Source of the DNA: Ecdyonurus torrentis
Taxonomy: Eukaryota > Arthropoda > Insecta > Ephemeroptera > Heptageniidae
Reading direction: 5' to 3'
DNA: 64,000 nt
Assembly (NCBI GenBank): GCA_949318235.1
Contig: OX439131.1
Location: 34,475,930 to 34,539,929 of the forward strand
Within the stretch, counting starts at the first letter, position 1. Each line of letters begins with the position of its first letter. The notes beneath the pieces are model-generated. The model saw only the letters and a list, made by a program, of their open reading frames with translations, was not told the origin of the DNA and did no database searches. A program made the translations under genes and the position numbers. Shown here piece by piece: positions 1 through 11,817 of this stretch.

Positions 1-1277
1 TCATGCATTTCTATATGTCTGCGTTAAAAAATAGTCAAGCATAGAACGAGAGGCACCGAGATGCAAGCCAGGTAGGAAGCCTTGAGTGATACTCATACTA
101 TACACCTACCTCCCTTCCTCTCGCCTCAATTCTGCCTATTCATCAATTCAGTATTGTATCGATTACATTTTCATGTAACATTTGACAATTTTTTAAATAC
201 CATATCGATGTTGGGATGCAGAAATGCGACCGATGAGAAAAATCATGAGGTTTTTACTCATGATTTTTCTCATCAGTCGCATTTCTGCATCCCAACATCG
301 ATATGTAATTAAAATTTTATTTTAAAAGTTAGAGTAGCAAAACTTACTTTAGTAGATACAATGCATTTTATACCAGCGCTGTTAAAAAAATGACACTTCT
401 AAATGTTATAGTTACGGCGTGCATAGGACATTTGAAAACGTCATATTTTTAGGTCAACCAGCCCAATTTTTTTTTTTTTTTTTTTTTTGCACTATCAAAA
501 AATAGACAATCTGATGATACTTTTACTTGCATTATGTTTAGATCTATCTTTAATAATAACGTTGCTACAGAAGCTCAAAGTCAACATTTCACTCACGAGT
601 TGAACAAAATATCATAAAACCACGACTTCGCGGGACGTTTTAATTAGTTGCATCTACAATTGTTCTACAAAAAATACTAAATTAAATTGGTTTCAAAATT
701 TCACATTAAATGACATTTTTGGTAAAAAAAAGTCCCACCAGTGAGTGCACTGGAATGAAGACGTGAATAACGCTATAAGCTTCATATCGAATTCATTCTG
801 TAAGGCTTTTTGTCATTATTAAGAATGATATATTAATAAGCCTAATAATAGCTAATAATAATAAAAAAATGCAGCATATTATGTTATCAATTTAAGGAAA
901 AAACCATCGCGGTTAGGATCAATATTAAAGAAAAGGATAGAATAACCAGCAAGGGTCTTACCACAGTAGAAGTTCTGTGGAGAGGTCGAAGTCTCGCATG
1001 GCACAGTGTTTTGTTATAAAAAAGTTCATTTTATAACTGAGAGCTTTCGTCATATATTAATGACATTATCAATAAAAGAAGAAAATTACTTGAGCACATC
1101 ACTAAGCAGTGTCTTGTCTTGTACTGCCGAGTTGTGCTCTTGCTGGTTAGGAGTTGGTATGGAGGGGTGGGGGTGGAGGGATGGGAATGGAGTCATAGGA
1201 ATTAGGGAAAGAGTGTGAATGAAGGAGTAAGGGAAGAGGTGGGGAGGGAGCCGGAATATTTTTAAAAAGGAATTTTA
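1..1277. other. NBAS intron or downstream sequence, no gene seen
   Basis: AT-rich sequence left of the last visible NBAS exon. It holds a near-perfect hairpin at 201-305, a T tract near 471-488 and a G-rich purine stretch around 1160-1250. No exon with homology or good splice signals was recognised. Confidence 0.5.
201..305. repeat. Near-perfect 49-bp-arm hairpin
   Basis: Positions 201-249 and 257-305 are reverse complements over 49 bp with one mismatch, separated by a 7-nt loop (250-256). The outermost bases are CATATCGATGTTGGG and its complement. No transposon termini are obvious outside it. It could be a small fold-back element or a hairpin RNA; the length of the stem exceeds that of a usual miRNA precursor. 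Confidence 0.9.
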
Positions 1278-1712
1278 TTAGCAAATATTAAGTCCAGGCA
1301 GCCCTTGGGCTTTTCTGGATCTTAATACATGTTGGTATGCCAATTCATATTGTCGTAAAGTTGCATAGTTAGCTGGACCCGGTATTTTACGAAGTATTGT
1401 GGATTTATAGCACATTTGGAAATTTGATAAGCCATGAGAGGCCGCATGTTCAGCCACAAGTTTTTCCATCTCATTGTTTTTTACGGATTGCCTGTGGCCA
1501 TTCATGCGGTCTCTCGCTTTTTGTGTGGTTAAACCTATGTAAAATGCTTGACATTTTTCCGGTTGGCCTGTCGTGGGGTTGGTGTTGTGTTGGGTACAAT
1601 CAAGTTTGTAAATGACATTTTCTGCTGTGCAAGTATTATGGCCCTGGATAGGGTATGTTAGGTTGGTGACGGGGCTTATGAATGTTTTGCTGGGTATTTG
1701 CGTAATTTGCAT
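1278..1712 (-). mobile_element. Penelope-like element fragment: GIY-YIG endonuclease C-terminus
   Basis: A 144-codon reading frame on the minus strand carries the features of the GIY-YIG endonuclease at the C-terminus of Penelope-like retroelements: NVIYKLDC followed by a second Cys and then FYIGLTTQKARDRMNGH, with an HxxxxH-like basic region after it. The reverse-transcriptase part is missing. The frame starts just after a C/G homopolymer (about 1736-1751) next to the NBAS splice donor at 1761, so the copy looks 5'-truncated, as is usual for incomplete reverse transcription. The stop is followed at once by TAATAAAA, a possible polyadenylation signal. It lies in an NBAS intron in the same orientation as NBAS. 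Other GIY-YIG proteins are possible but fit less well. Confidence 0.75.
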
Positions 1713-1761
1713 ATTATGTTAAGCAAAAATAGGGAGGGGGGGGGGGGGGGAGATTACTAAC

Positions 1762-3287
1762 CTGATCAGACCACCAACTGATATCTACAGGCAAGAATTC
1801 AATAGATGGCTCAGGTTGTTGAATTTTCTCTCCAAATGTTGCAATGAGTTGTGGGTTGCGACAATTATGGTCTGGTTGCTCTGCTAAGTGCCAGTGTTTG
1901 AAAAGACGCAAAGAAGGAAGCTGCCATAGAGAAATGGCTCCAGATGCATGAAGGCAAGCCAAAAGTCGAGCTCCAGGTGAAACACTCATACTGAGTACAT
2001 CACTCTAAATAGAAGTTAATGTGCATTATTAAAAAGTATTAATTTTAAATACCACTGAAATAATATGGAACATTTTGTTTGGCAAATATCAATGCAAGTG
2101 GATATACATTAAGTAAATAATGCATTAAAAAATAACAAAAAAGTTTCAATTATTAGATAACCTCACATGATCAGGACTCATCCATCATTGGCAATAAAGG
2201 GTCATTAGGTCAATCACTGACAAGGGTCATTAAGTCTTTATTAATCATTATTAATTTTGGCCTGGTATAATGGTGATGATGTAGGTTCTTGAATTTAGAA
2301 TTTTGCTTCATAAGCTTTGGAACTGTAATAGTCAGCATAACCAAACCCCTTGTTTGGAGTCAATTTCATGCATGTTTTTTTGCCTTGTTCCTTTGACTGA
2401 AGCTCCATCACGTCTTATAAATGTTTTGACCTGTGCTTTTTATTTTATGGTGAAGGGCAATTAAGGATTAACCTCAGACCTGGAAAAATCGAAATATCTC
2501 AAAATTCAATCGATAACTTTTTTTTTTAAAATTTTAAGGGGGTTAAAAAAAGGGATGATCTACAAGCTCCAGATATCAAAACATTGAAGTGTCCATTGAA
2601 ATCTATAGAGATAATTAGGGTTACAATTTGCATATGATTAGCATTGTGTTTTTGTTTTTTCAATTTGAAAAAAATTGAATCGATAACTTTTTTTAAAACT
2701 TTCTGATATTATAGATGTTGTCATGTCATGCTCCATCGACTACTTTTTGTTTTAGATTTACTTATCCATCTTGTTTTCAAGAAAATTGAGCACCAGTTTG
2801 CCCATTTGAATAACATTGATTTTGAATTTCGCGGCAAATTAAAAATCGTTAAAAATTAATTGCCAGAAATGTATGGGCAGTACGACAAAATTGTATTTGA
2901 ACTTCTATTTTGTAAAAACAATATCCTATTCAAAAATAAGTTTTAAAATTTTTTAGGATCAGTTTTTTTAAAAAAGATCTGAGTTCCAGATCTGAGGTTA
3001 ACCGTTTCAAAGATGCTGAAGCAAGCAATTCAAAAACCTAAATTTTACATTATAATCCCACTTACTTCATTGTCCATCTCGGACCCTATCATTAAGTCAA
3101 TATGCAAAAATGTAGACCTATATAAATATGTATAAGTACACCTTGGTGTTTAATAAATTTAAAAAAAAAATAACATACAATTAATAATGACTCTTGCCAG
3201 TGATTAACTTACTGACCCTTTGCCAATGATGTGTTGTGCAAACAATAGGCTAATAATAATAAATCGTTTTTCACAATTGCAGGAAAC

Positions 3288-3330
<43 letters not shown>

Positions 3331-5503
3331 GTATCTAATGGTATCTGGTATGTTTACTTAATTGTTAAATTAGAAATGCAAATTTCAAGTTCAGATTAAA
3401 TTGCTAGAACTTACAATAAGCTCTTCTCCTTTGTATGTAATTCAAGTAAGGCTACATTACATTTTTTTTCCTACCATGTAAACTAGCATACACAATAAAA
3501 TATACATGCAATACTGGATAGGTAAAAGACCAAATCTTACTTTGGAACTTAACAAGCATGATAAAGTTAACAAGCAAATCAATGTAGTTTAATATTGTTA
3601 TTATTATAACATCTAGTTCATACAAGATCATAAAACTATATAGTGACATAAAATGTTTAAACTGACAATATTTCATGAAATATTTTTGTAATGATAATTT
3701 TTTTCAGTTACAGACATATTTTTGAATATTTTTGTCTATTGTGAGCTAGATTTAAGTAAAGGTCAATTGCTATTTTAAACTTGGTAATAGTAATGATTGT
3801 ACCCAATTTCTAACAAAAATAATAAACATTGCAATAATTTCTAATGCATTTCATCCATGAAAATCTCTAACAGTAAGCCAATATTTGTAGAATCAGTTTC
3901 TTTAATACATTTATATAATACCTACGTTTATTAGAAATAAATCAGAAGAAGACATTGTACAGTCCTTAGACATATAAAAAATAGTAATTGCATTCAGAAA
4001 CAGAAAGAAAGATTAAATTAGTTGCGAGTCATGATGATAGAAAATAACATTTTTCAGCTCAGATATAAGTGGCATTAAAAATTACATTAAAAATGGAATA
4101 TTTTACTCTCAAGCAATTCAATATACCATTCATCATCTGCAGCTAGTGATTAAAGAATAGAGAATGTAACAATGTATTTATTTTTTTTTTTATAAATAAT
4201 AATAATAATAATACATAAAAAAGAAAAAAAGAAGAAAAAAAAAGAAAAAATTGATATAAATAAACTCACACATGCACAACCTCACCCCCCCCCCCCCCCC
4301 ATGCACACACAAATAAAAGACACACACAAAACAAAACTCATGTTATATTTGACTCACTTGTTTGCTAGACCTTAATGCTGGCATCCATGCCCAAAGTCCA
4401 CGGGAACCTTGGATACTAATGAGATCTTCCTCACTCGACAGAGCAGGACTATAAAATGGATGGTCACTAAGAATACGCCATGCAGAGAGGCCAGCACTGC
4501 TTCCTCGACCCTACAATTCATTCATTATATGCATCAATTAAAGTGTTTCATAAGTCATAAAAAAATTTGGAATATTATGCTGCTTTCCCCTATGGAGCAT
4601 TTATATATTTTTTTCATACATACTTTCTGCTCAAGCTGAATATCTGTTGGACCAGCAAGTATAAGCAGGTTTCCAGGCTGCACAAGATGTACAGCAGTGA
4701 TTCCATTGCGGTAATATGATGAGAAAGAAAAGGTATGGTGTTCCCTGAAGCCCTCTGTTGGGCTAACCAAGAAACTTCTCAGATTCCCACGGAAGTCCAC
4801 AGCAATTAGTTCATAAGACCTGGTTAAAAATATTTAAGCATGTATACTGTATATGAAAAATAAAATTTATTATTGGTACCATAATCTTAGTTGCTATCAA
4901 AAAGTTTAAGTTTATAATTTTATAAAACAACACTCAAATATTTACCATTTTGGACTTTTCACTCTATCTTCCAAGAATAAAATACCAGCAATGGCTTCAT
5001 CAGTACTAGGCCACTCTTCTTGCACTTGAATTTTAGGCTTAAAAAAATAAAAATTAAAAAAATAAATTTATATTCTTTCTCTCTCTCCAAATTCATTATG
5101 ATGGATCATACATACATGCACTGTAATTATTTCTCACCTCAATGTTAAGAATGTTGCTTCCTAACAGATCATATAGTCCAATGCGCCCAGAACTAAATGC
5201 ACATGCTAATAAACTACAGTCAGGACTCCAAACAGCTTGCCTGTATTGTGGAAAATGGTCACGAGCAACTGCAAAAAGGAAGAACAATAAGTGTACAGTG
5301 TACTCATAATAAAAATTACCATTTAAACTTGGTCCATTTTTTGGCGGCATAAAATGTGAAGAGTGAAATAGGCGATCTCGTGTCCACCGTGAGCAAATAT
5401 GCTTGTAAAAAGATTACTAGAGGCCGCTTCGTGCGTTGCTCAGGTAAGCTGCAGTTAGCCAGCACAGCCAGCCAAACACTCCGCATGATGCATCTTTACC
5501 TCA

Positions 5504-5569
<66 letters not shown>

Positions 5570-6024
5570 CTTTCTCTGCCACTTTTTTTTTTGTCACCGC
5601 CAATAAAAATAATGCAAGTTTCTACTCGTCAGATATTGCATAAAAATACAATTTACTCAAAATAACTTTGATGTTTAAATTTTAAATAATAAATATTAAT
5701 AATAATAATAACTAAAAACACTAATAATATTACTGTTTTTATTTTATTCTTCCTTTTTTAAATTTAAAAAATTTAATAAATACATTTTACTTTGATTTTT
5801 TTTTTACAGTTCCTAAACTGCCTATTTCACAATAACATAACATTTTTATTTATTTTTCTATTATATTTTTATTAAGACAAATATTTAACTAAATAATTGC
5901 AATATATTATAAAATAGGATTTATTGACATGTTATACTAATCTTTTTATTTTGTGAAATTTGTATTTTTATGCAATATCTGACGACTATAGGAACTTGCA
6001 TTTATTGGCGGTGACAATAAAAGT

Positions 6025-6077
<53 letters not shown>

Positions 6078-8107
6078 AGGTAAAGATGCATCATGCGGAG
6101 TGTTGGGCTGGCTGTGCTGGCTAACTGCAGCTTACCTGACCAACGCACGGAGCGGCCTCTAGTAATCTTTTTTACAAGCATATTTGCTCACGGTAGACAC
6201 GAGATCGCCTATTTCACTCTTCACATTTTATGCCGCGCAAAAATGGACCAAGTTTGAATGGTAATTTTTTATTATAAGTACACTATATAGCCCTATATAT
6301 TATAGCCCTGAAAAAGGAAATCTGAAACATATTGATTTTGTTTCTAAAGCTATTACATATCAGAAGGTAATACAATTATATGCCTACAATTAATGCAAAG
6401 TAGGCAAGTGAAACAAACACCACTTGGATACAACATAATATGGTATAGCAAAGCAAACTGTTAAAAAAAGAAGGGGGAATAATAAAAAGGGGGGGGGGGG
6501 GATGGCTTACAAAAGGTCCTTGAAATGTGACAAAGTGCTATCTGATATTGGTATCCAGCAGGGATCATTGCAAAGAGGTTACCAAAATTTATCAATTATG
6601 TGACAAACTCCTCTCATGAACATTCACTTTTTTTTTTCCTAATCTTGGTAAACATTTTAATTATAATCAATTCTTATAAAAACTGCTTACTTGTTGCTCT
6701 GCCAACAATGGAAGAAAACTCATCTCTTGCTGTCCGGATTTCAAGCAGAGTGTCCTGTATTATAGCAACAACCTTACCATCTTCACCAGATGCAAACTGC
6801 CATGGTAAACGTGCTGATACCAATCTTTACATAACAAGTTACATTGTATTAATTTAGTAAACAATGTTGAAAATATTTGTTTTATTCAAAAATTGATATT
6901 ATTTACATAAATGTTAGAACCATAAAAATAAATATGTACAGTAAACATATAAAACAAAATAGTAAAGTACAGTACATAGAATGATTAAAGCACATTATTT
7001 GTAGATTGTTGGTTAATAGGATCAAATTTCTGTTGTATAAGCTATATATAGGCAATTATATATTGAGGGCTACGCAGCAATACGGTACTTCCGCAATCTC
7101 CGCGGGTGCATTTTTGGCACATGTGCAATATCTACCGTGACTACACTAGAAATCACGTAAGGATGTGGGCGATTTATTGATTCCCCCTGGGCAGCCAATA
7201 GGCTCTCTAGCTTTCAAGGTCAAGGAGGTGGGGTAATGTTAACTAAATGGAGAGTTTTTAGGCACTCTCTTATTGGTTACATCCTTACGTTGCGCGAACT
7301 GTACTATTGGCACATTTGTGCACACTAAATGTATAAAGATGTTTCAAGAGTGGGGAGCGCAGAGATTGCAAATCTGTCAAACGTGCACATGTGCATATGT
7401 ATACATACATACATATCATGACGCTATAGTCCCTGTCACGGTAAGCCAACAACAGATGGTTTTTAGCCTGGCCCAGTATATTACTAATTACCTTTACTTT
7501 AAGTTGCATTCACATATTCTTAATTTTTTTATAACTTTGAGCAAATTGTAAAATACTGTAGCGTTGTTTAAAATGGGGAAAATTAGTTTGCTGCGCAAAG
7601 TTATAACAAATTTAAGAATATGTGAATGCACCTTTAGGCAGTCATTTCAAAAATTTGAGGCGTCATTACAGTCAAGATCAAAATTTGAGCTACAGTAATA
7701 TTATTCTGAAATTAGGCCCCAAAACAGAGATAGTTGGGTGTTCAAAGCACCCTAGCTGACTGTAGCTTTGTACATATACTGTATGTAGTACCAGAAGTAT
7801 GTACCTTGCAATTTTGTCATTCACTGTTTCTCCACGACCATATGGAATGATGTACTTAATGGTCCATGGTCTTGTCGCTAATCTCAATAACTTGTTTTGA
7901 GGTTTAATCAGATTCAGCTGAAATGTTATACAGTTTTCAAATTTTGTAGAAAAACTTACAATATATTCAGAATGAGATAAAAAAAGGTGAAATTTATAAT
8001 AAATAAATAATAATACTTACGAGAATTTCTGGTTCTTGAATCCACTCTGAATACACCAGCAATTCATAAAGTATGCTGTCACCAATTCTATCCTTATATG
8101 TACTCAT
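1762..8107 (-). CDS. NBAS: NBAS (neuroblastoma-amplified sequence), N-terminal part, nine exons, 3' part outside the window
   Basis: NBAS is the large subunit of the NRZ complex (with RINT1 and ZW10) that tethers Golgi-derived vesicles at the ER; in several animals it also affects nonsense-mediated decay. I assembled these exons in transcription order: 8107-8021, 7917-7805, 6824-6691, 5268-5138, 5037-4946, 4819-4624, 4510-4358, 3470-3415, 1990-1762. All junctions are GT-AG and in phase, giving 397 codons. Matches to the family's N-terminal beta-propeller include SILYELLVYSEW, QYRQAVWSPDCSLLA, DFRGNLRSFLVSP, FSFSSYYRNGI, GLSAWRILSDHPFY, MSVSPGARLLACLH and DISWW. The start ATG at 8107 puts the ILYELL motif at residue 12. 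The 56-bp exon 3470-3415 is the least certain. The third exon uses an acceptor ending AAAG at 6825, because the nearby CAG at 6814-6816 would break the frame. The gene continues leftwards beyond position 1. Confidence 0.92.
2181..3235. mobile_element. Fold-back element, about 1.05 kb, with about 50-bp inverted ends
   Basis: The stretch 2181-2232 (CATCATTGGCAAT, then GGGTCATT repeats) is an imperfect reverse complement of 3186-3235. The pair encloses the TTAA-flanked element at 2472-2997, so this is probably the older host of a nested insertion. No transposase frame is seen. Confidence 0.6.
2472..2997. mobile_element. piggyBac-like MITE, 526 bp, flanked by TTAA
   Basis: The ends are CCTCAGACCTGGAA at 2472 and its near complement TTCCAGATCTGAGG ending at 2997. 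Each is bordered directly by TTAA (2468-2471 and 2998-3001), the target duplication of piggyBac-type transposons. It has no coding capacity; the inside is A/T tracts with two copies of a TCGATAACTTTTTT motif. Assignment rests on the TTAA duplication and inverted ends only. Confidence 0.65.
5300..6281. repeat. Large palindrome (fold-back) with internal CT/GA tract
   Basis: The left arm, from 5300 to about 5650, and the right arm, from about 5960 to 6281, are reverse complements with few differences; both carry GGTCCATTTTT, GAGTGAAATAGGCGATCTCG and AACTGCAGCTTACC or their complements. The CT tract (about 5506-5567) is mirrored by the GA tract (about 6028-6071). It sits in an NBAS intron, and its left end is about 30 bp from the acceptor of the exon 5268-5138. 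No protein is encoded. Confidence 0.85.
7143..7290. mobile_element. MITE family A, copy 1 (ACGTAAGGATGT ends)
   Basis: Inverted ends are ACGTAAGGATGT (7155-7166) and ACATCCTTACGT (7279-7290). The shared sequence extends to ACACTAGAAATC on the left. A second copy in opposite orientation lies at 60938-61087 in an intron of the Ptp10D-type gene, with the same inner CCCTGGGCAGCCAATAG block and AACTAAATGGAGAGTTTTTAG block. Confidence 0.75.
7503..7632. mobile_element. Small inverted-repeat element (about 130 bp)
   Basis: GCATTCACATATTCTTAA near 7506 is mirrored by TTAAGAATATGTGAATGC ending near 7630, and an inner TTTATAACTTTG/CAAAGTTATAA pair continues the stem. MITE-like; no second copy was noticed in this window. 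Confidence 0.6.
7667..7764. mobile_element. Short relic of the CAGTCAAC-ended family
   Basis: Begins TACAGTCAA (7667) and ends TGACTGTA (7764). The right part (GGGTGTTCAAAGCACCCTAG) resembles the right end of the larger element at 47103-47556. TA flanks are possible on both sides. Probably an internally deleted, decayed copy. Confidence 0.4.
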
Positions 8108-8389
8108 TTTTACTTGTCAGACAAGACTTATGTTACTGCTACTGAAACCTGATATGGTAAGAAAACAAAACTCAATGATAAAAATTTAGTACAACAATAT
8201 ATTTATCTTTTATGGACAAGTGAGCAAAACTTTTTTCAATGCATTCATACATAATATGCTGCTATGCAATCACACAAATCGCTTTGTTAATCTCCATTAC
8301 ATATGAAAAGCATTGAATAATAAGCAATTTATGTATGTGCATGCGTGTACTTGATGATCAAGTTTTCAACAATGAAGCATTTGCTAATT

Positions 8390-9729
8390 AGAAGACTTGC
8401 AAAAGTAGGTTTAGTGATAACATAAACAAACTCACAGCTCAACAATACCATAGTATAAGTATATTATAGTAGGGGAATCCTGTGTTAATTTTTGAAGCTA
8501 GATAAAAGCAAGCTTCTAGTTCCTTAGTAAAGATTGCGCTAGTGAGGGTGGGTTTTTCTCTCTCGCACACTGACTATCTCTCTCTCTCTCTCACTCTCAA
8601 GACGATTGCATGCACTGCAAGGGTGACTCTTCGCTGCACATGCAACCGGATATAGGGGAGTCGCAGCGTGAAACCGCAAGATTTATAAAAATTAAATTGA
8701 AAATTTAATTTTTAAATATTCAAGATAGATTTAATTTTATTAGTTATTTAAGAGTTTCTGGAAAAAATATCTGAATTTGCTGTTTCATTTACAATTCTAC
8801 GACAATTAGCAAAAAAGTGCTGGGTTAACTTTTTTCCCCTCCTCCTTCAGTTGCACTAGGCGCGTGCTGATTTTTTTTTTTTTTTTTTTTTTTTAAGATT
8901 ACGGCAACTCCTTGCCCTTGCACATCCTCCAAATAAGAGCAAATGCATCGGGGTATCAGAACCACCTCATTTACATGTCTGTTCTATAAGACAACCTGTT
9001 TGAGGTTAAATTTTTTATTGCTTTCTTATTGCTGTAAGAAAAGAATCTGCAGCCCCAAATATTTCGTAATTTTTTTATTTTTGTGATGAATCCAAAGCAG
9101 AGAGATGCTTATAATCATATATAGGCCTATAATAAAAACTGCATAATTAAAATAATATAACAAAATAATATCCTAAAAATTTGATTTTTCTTTTCGTCGC
9201 AGGAAAATCCGAGAGAGCGAGAGAGAAAAAATCCAGCGGTGGCTGGTTATTCGATGCACACATGTGTCATATAGAAATATGAGGGGGAGAAGTCACGACC
9301 CCAAAATTTTCGTACATGCATCCTTCTTCTAAAGAGGGTTTAAATTGCAGAAAGCAGAAATAGAGATTGTAACACCCTCTATCGGACTAAAAAAACTGGC
9401 TTCAAAAATTCCTATCCCATTCCCCTACTATAATATACTTATACTATGACAATACTAACAAGGTGCTAGCAGACGACTTTGTGTTCCTGTCACAATTTAA
9501 CATGCTTTCTTAAGGGGCAACAAATCAGCTATAACTTGAGTTAAAATCATTTCTCGGAGCCAAATTTTTTACTGTGCTGAGGCTCCAAGCTTTTGTTTTC
9601 CTGAATTTCAATCCATTTGGTTACAAATTATTACAGGAACACACACTTGTCTGCTAGCACCTTGTTAGTATTGTTGAGCTGTGAGTTTGTTTATTTTCTA
9701 ACTATAAACCTACTCTTGCAAGTCTTCTA
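8390..9729. mobile_element. MITE family B (AGAAGACTTGCAA ends), interrupted copy
   Basis: Outer inverted repeats of over 60 bp run inward from AGAAGACTTGCAAAAGTAGG (8390) and from CCTACTCTTGCAAGTCTTCT (ending 9728). Removing the 1000-bp insert at 8449-9448 restores a continuous element of about 340 bp. Related pieces occur at about 23990-24142, 24143-24300 and at the outer edges of the palindrome 30130-33410, often with the shared core GTGCTAGCAGA. Confidence 0.75.
8449..9448. mobile_element. 1000-bp non-autonomous transposon nested in a MITE, 7-bp target duplication
   Basis: Ends CATAGTATAAGTATATTATA (8449) and its exact complement finishing at 9448 form a terminal inverted repeat of about 30 bp (through GTAGGGGAAT). 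The flanks ACAATAC at 8442-8448 and 9449-9455 are identical 7-bp duplications. The body holds TC/GA dinucleotide runs and A/T tracts, with no transposase frame. The host MITE on both sides matches once the insert is removed. The superfamily is not clear from the ends. Confidence 0.85.
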
Positions 9730-10024
9730 GTACCGTCAATAATATATTAAAATATATAGGTTTAGTGCTACAGTTACAGTGCAGCCCATCAAGATAGCCA
9801 AGATAGACTGCCCACAGTACCCACCCTCCGATGGGGGTCAGGGGTGTGTAGCTGATACAGCCCATGGTGGCTTACTTTGGCCACGGCCTATCAAGAAAAT
9901 TCTAAAAATCTCAGCGGCCAATTTGTCCGTGCCTGTAATCCTGCAGATATGCCTTTTCCAGCGCTTGTGAACGAAAATAAGTTTATGTCAAAATGACAAT
10001 TAAACGCGTGTCATAAAATATGTA

Positions 10025-10150
10025 CAGCTCTGGCCAAAAGTTCCCGAACGGGACAGCGGCGGCCGCTGCGTTTTCTCATAAAGATAACATTAACATAGTG
10101 TGGTTGCGGGTTGCCTATGCAAATCGTTCGGGAACTTTTGGCCAGAGCTG
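10025..10150. mobile_element. Tc1/mariner-like MITE, copy 1, TA-flanked
   Basis: A 126-bp palindromic element starts CAGCTCTGGCCAAAAGTTCC and ends with the complement. TA dinucleotides at 10023-10024 and 10151-10152 fit a TA target duplication. The CAG...TGGCCAAAA type of end resembles Tc1 family termini. A diverged second copy lies at 12948-13069. Confidence 0.8.
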
Positions 10151-10423
10151 TACATACACCTTTTGCTTTTTTTGTTTGTTTGTTTGAAGCATGTTTGAAG
10201 TCTTGGCAATTAAATGCAATTTTTAAAAGTGCATAATGATGTATGATATACATATGTATGTCTGCCCATCATTCATAAAAATTCAAAGGAATCTTTATTT
10301 CTAGTTTCGTAAATCAAATAAATCAAAATGCAATAACAAAATAATCCTTTTGTTTCATACATACATATGGTAGCTGGTATGTATTATACATATGTATGTA
10401 TTATGCACATTATGTAATGTATG

Positions 10424-11817
10424 TATGGTAGATATGCCACTTTTCGGCCACTTCCACTTTTCGGCCACTTTGAACTTTGAAAGCCTATAATAAAAAATCT
10501 AAATGGACCAGGGACAAATTTTTTGTATAATTAGCTCCAGAAAACCTTAGCCAGTACTGTGTTAGAAATTGAAATGCTTAGCATCATAGGATTTTTTTTT
10601 ATTAAATTATTAACTAGGCGAGAACTTAAAAATTGCAAAGATTTACGCTTCTTCTAATGTTATGCAAAAACATCACATCAGTACTTCAGGAAAATAAGGG
10701 TCTAGTTACAAATTCTTGACAGCCATCTCAAATCCACTGAATATATAGTATCTCAGCTAAGTATTAACCACCATAAATCTTAAGTTGGCCTTAGCCAATT
10801 TTTTTAAGACTGAATATAAAAGTGGCCGAAAAGTGGACACGATGCTTCGTACCGGTGTCACTTTTCGGCCACCTAATTTGCTAAGTTCAATATTTTTTCC
10901 TGGCAAAACTGTAGATTTGAAATCAGGTTTGATCACCTGAACTTGCTCTGGGGACAACATAGTTTTAGTAAAAAATAAGAAAACAGTTCTGAGAACCATA
11001 AGTCGTTGCCAAAGATGGTCCAAAAATCCCCAACCCATCATTCGTTATTAAGTGAAAATTGCAACTTTTTTTTTTCTTCAAAGGGGGGAAAAAATACGTA
11101 ATTTTTTTAATGTACAGAAATGTTCCTCATACACTGAAGAATTCAAATATTAAAACCCCCAAAGTCATGATTTTTATTTTTATTATAATACTTATAAAAA
11201 GTACGCCTAAGCCCGGGCGTCTTAAGGGTCGATTTTATCGCAACTCAGATTTCTGGGAACAGTTTTATTATTTTTATTTCATATAATGGTGTATTGAGAG
11301 TGACATCAGGCTATCAAACATGCCCCTAAATAAACAGCTCCAGCAATAAAAATTTTCAAGAGTAGCCACGCGTGGCCGTTAGGTTTGTGTTTAGCAAATT
11401 TAAAGCGCTATAGCGACCAAAATAATTGCAACGTGCTAATTTTTTCCTAACATACACAATAAATGAATACATTTTAATGATTTGACAAACAAACAAAAAA
11501 TTAATCGTGCGCAAACATGCTAGAAAACAGCTTGCGAATGTGCGTTCCTAACGTAAGGTGGCCGAAAAGTCGAATTTCAGTGGCCGGAAAGTAGCATAAG
11601 TGGCCGAAAACTGAGCATTTACAAAATCGAACTTTAAACTGTCCTCTTAATTAATTGAATGTTAAAACCAACTATTTTTTTATATGATTATGTTAGTAAG
11701 GTATTACTTTAACCAGCTGAGTGGATGATTTGAACAGAAATATATTATTTGGTTGTAAATAAGGTGATAATATGAAACAAGATCCTTAAGTGGCCGAAAA
11801 GTGGCATGTCTACCATA
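10424..11817. mobile_element. About 1.39-kb non-autonomous transposon with repeated GTGGCCGAAAAGTG sites
   Basis: Ends TATGGTAGATATGCCAC (10424) and GTGGCATGTCTACCATA (11817) are inverted repeats with one mismatch. The 14-bp motif GTGGCCGAAAAGTG or its complement occurs at 10438-10451, 10455-10468, 10822-10835, 10859-10872, about 11558-11571 (last base differs) and 11790-11803, with decayed copies near 11580 and 11598. Such iterated subterminal motifs usually bind a transposase. No transposase frame is present, and I could not fix a target duplication. Confidence 0.7.

Noticed and set aside
1991..2007. TTTAG acceptor giving a longer NBAS exon 9 start
   Set aside because: The phase-2 end of exon 3470-3415 joins in frame only with the CTCAG acceptor that starts the exon at 1990.
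5615..5640. CTGACGAG followed by GAAAC on the minus strand, hammerhead-like
   Set aside because: There is no room for stem II between the two blocks, no cleavage triplet in place, and the mirrored arm differs at these bases.
6814..6816. CAG as the acceptor of NBAS exon 3
   Set aside because: It would put the conserved LPWQFA stretch out of frame with the previous exon; the AAAG acceptor at 6825-6826 restores the frame and family similarity.
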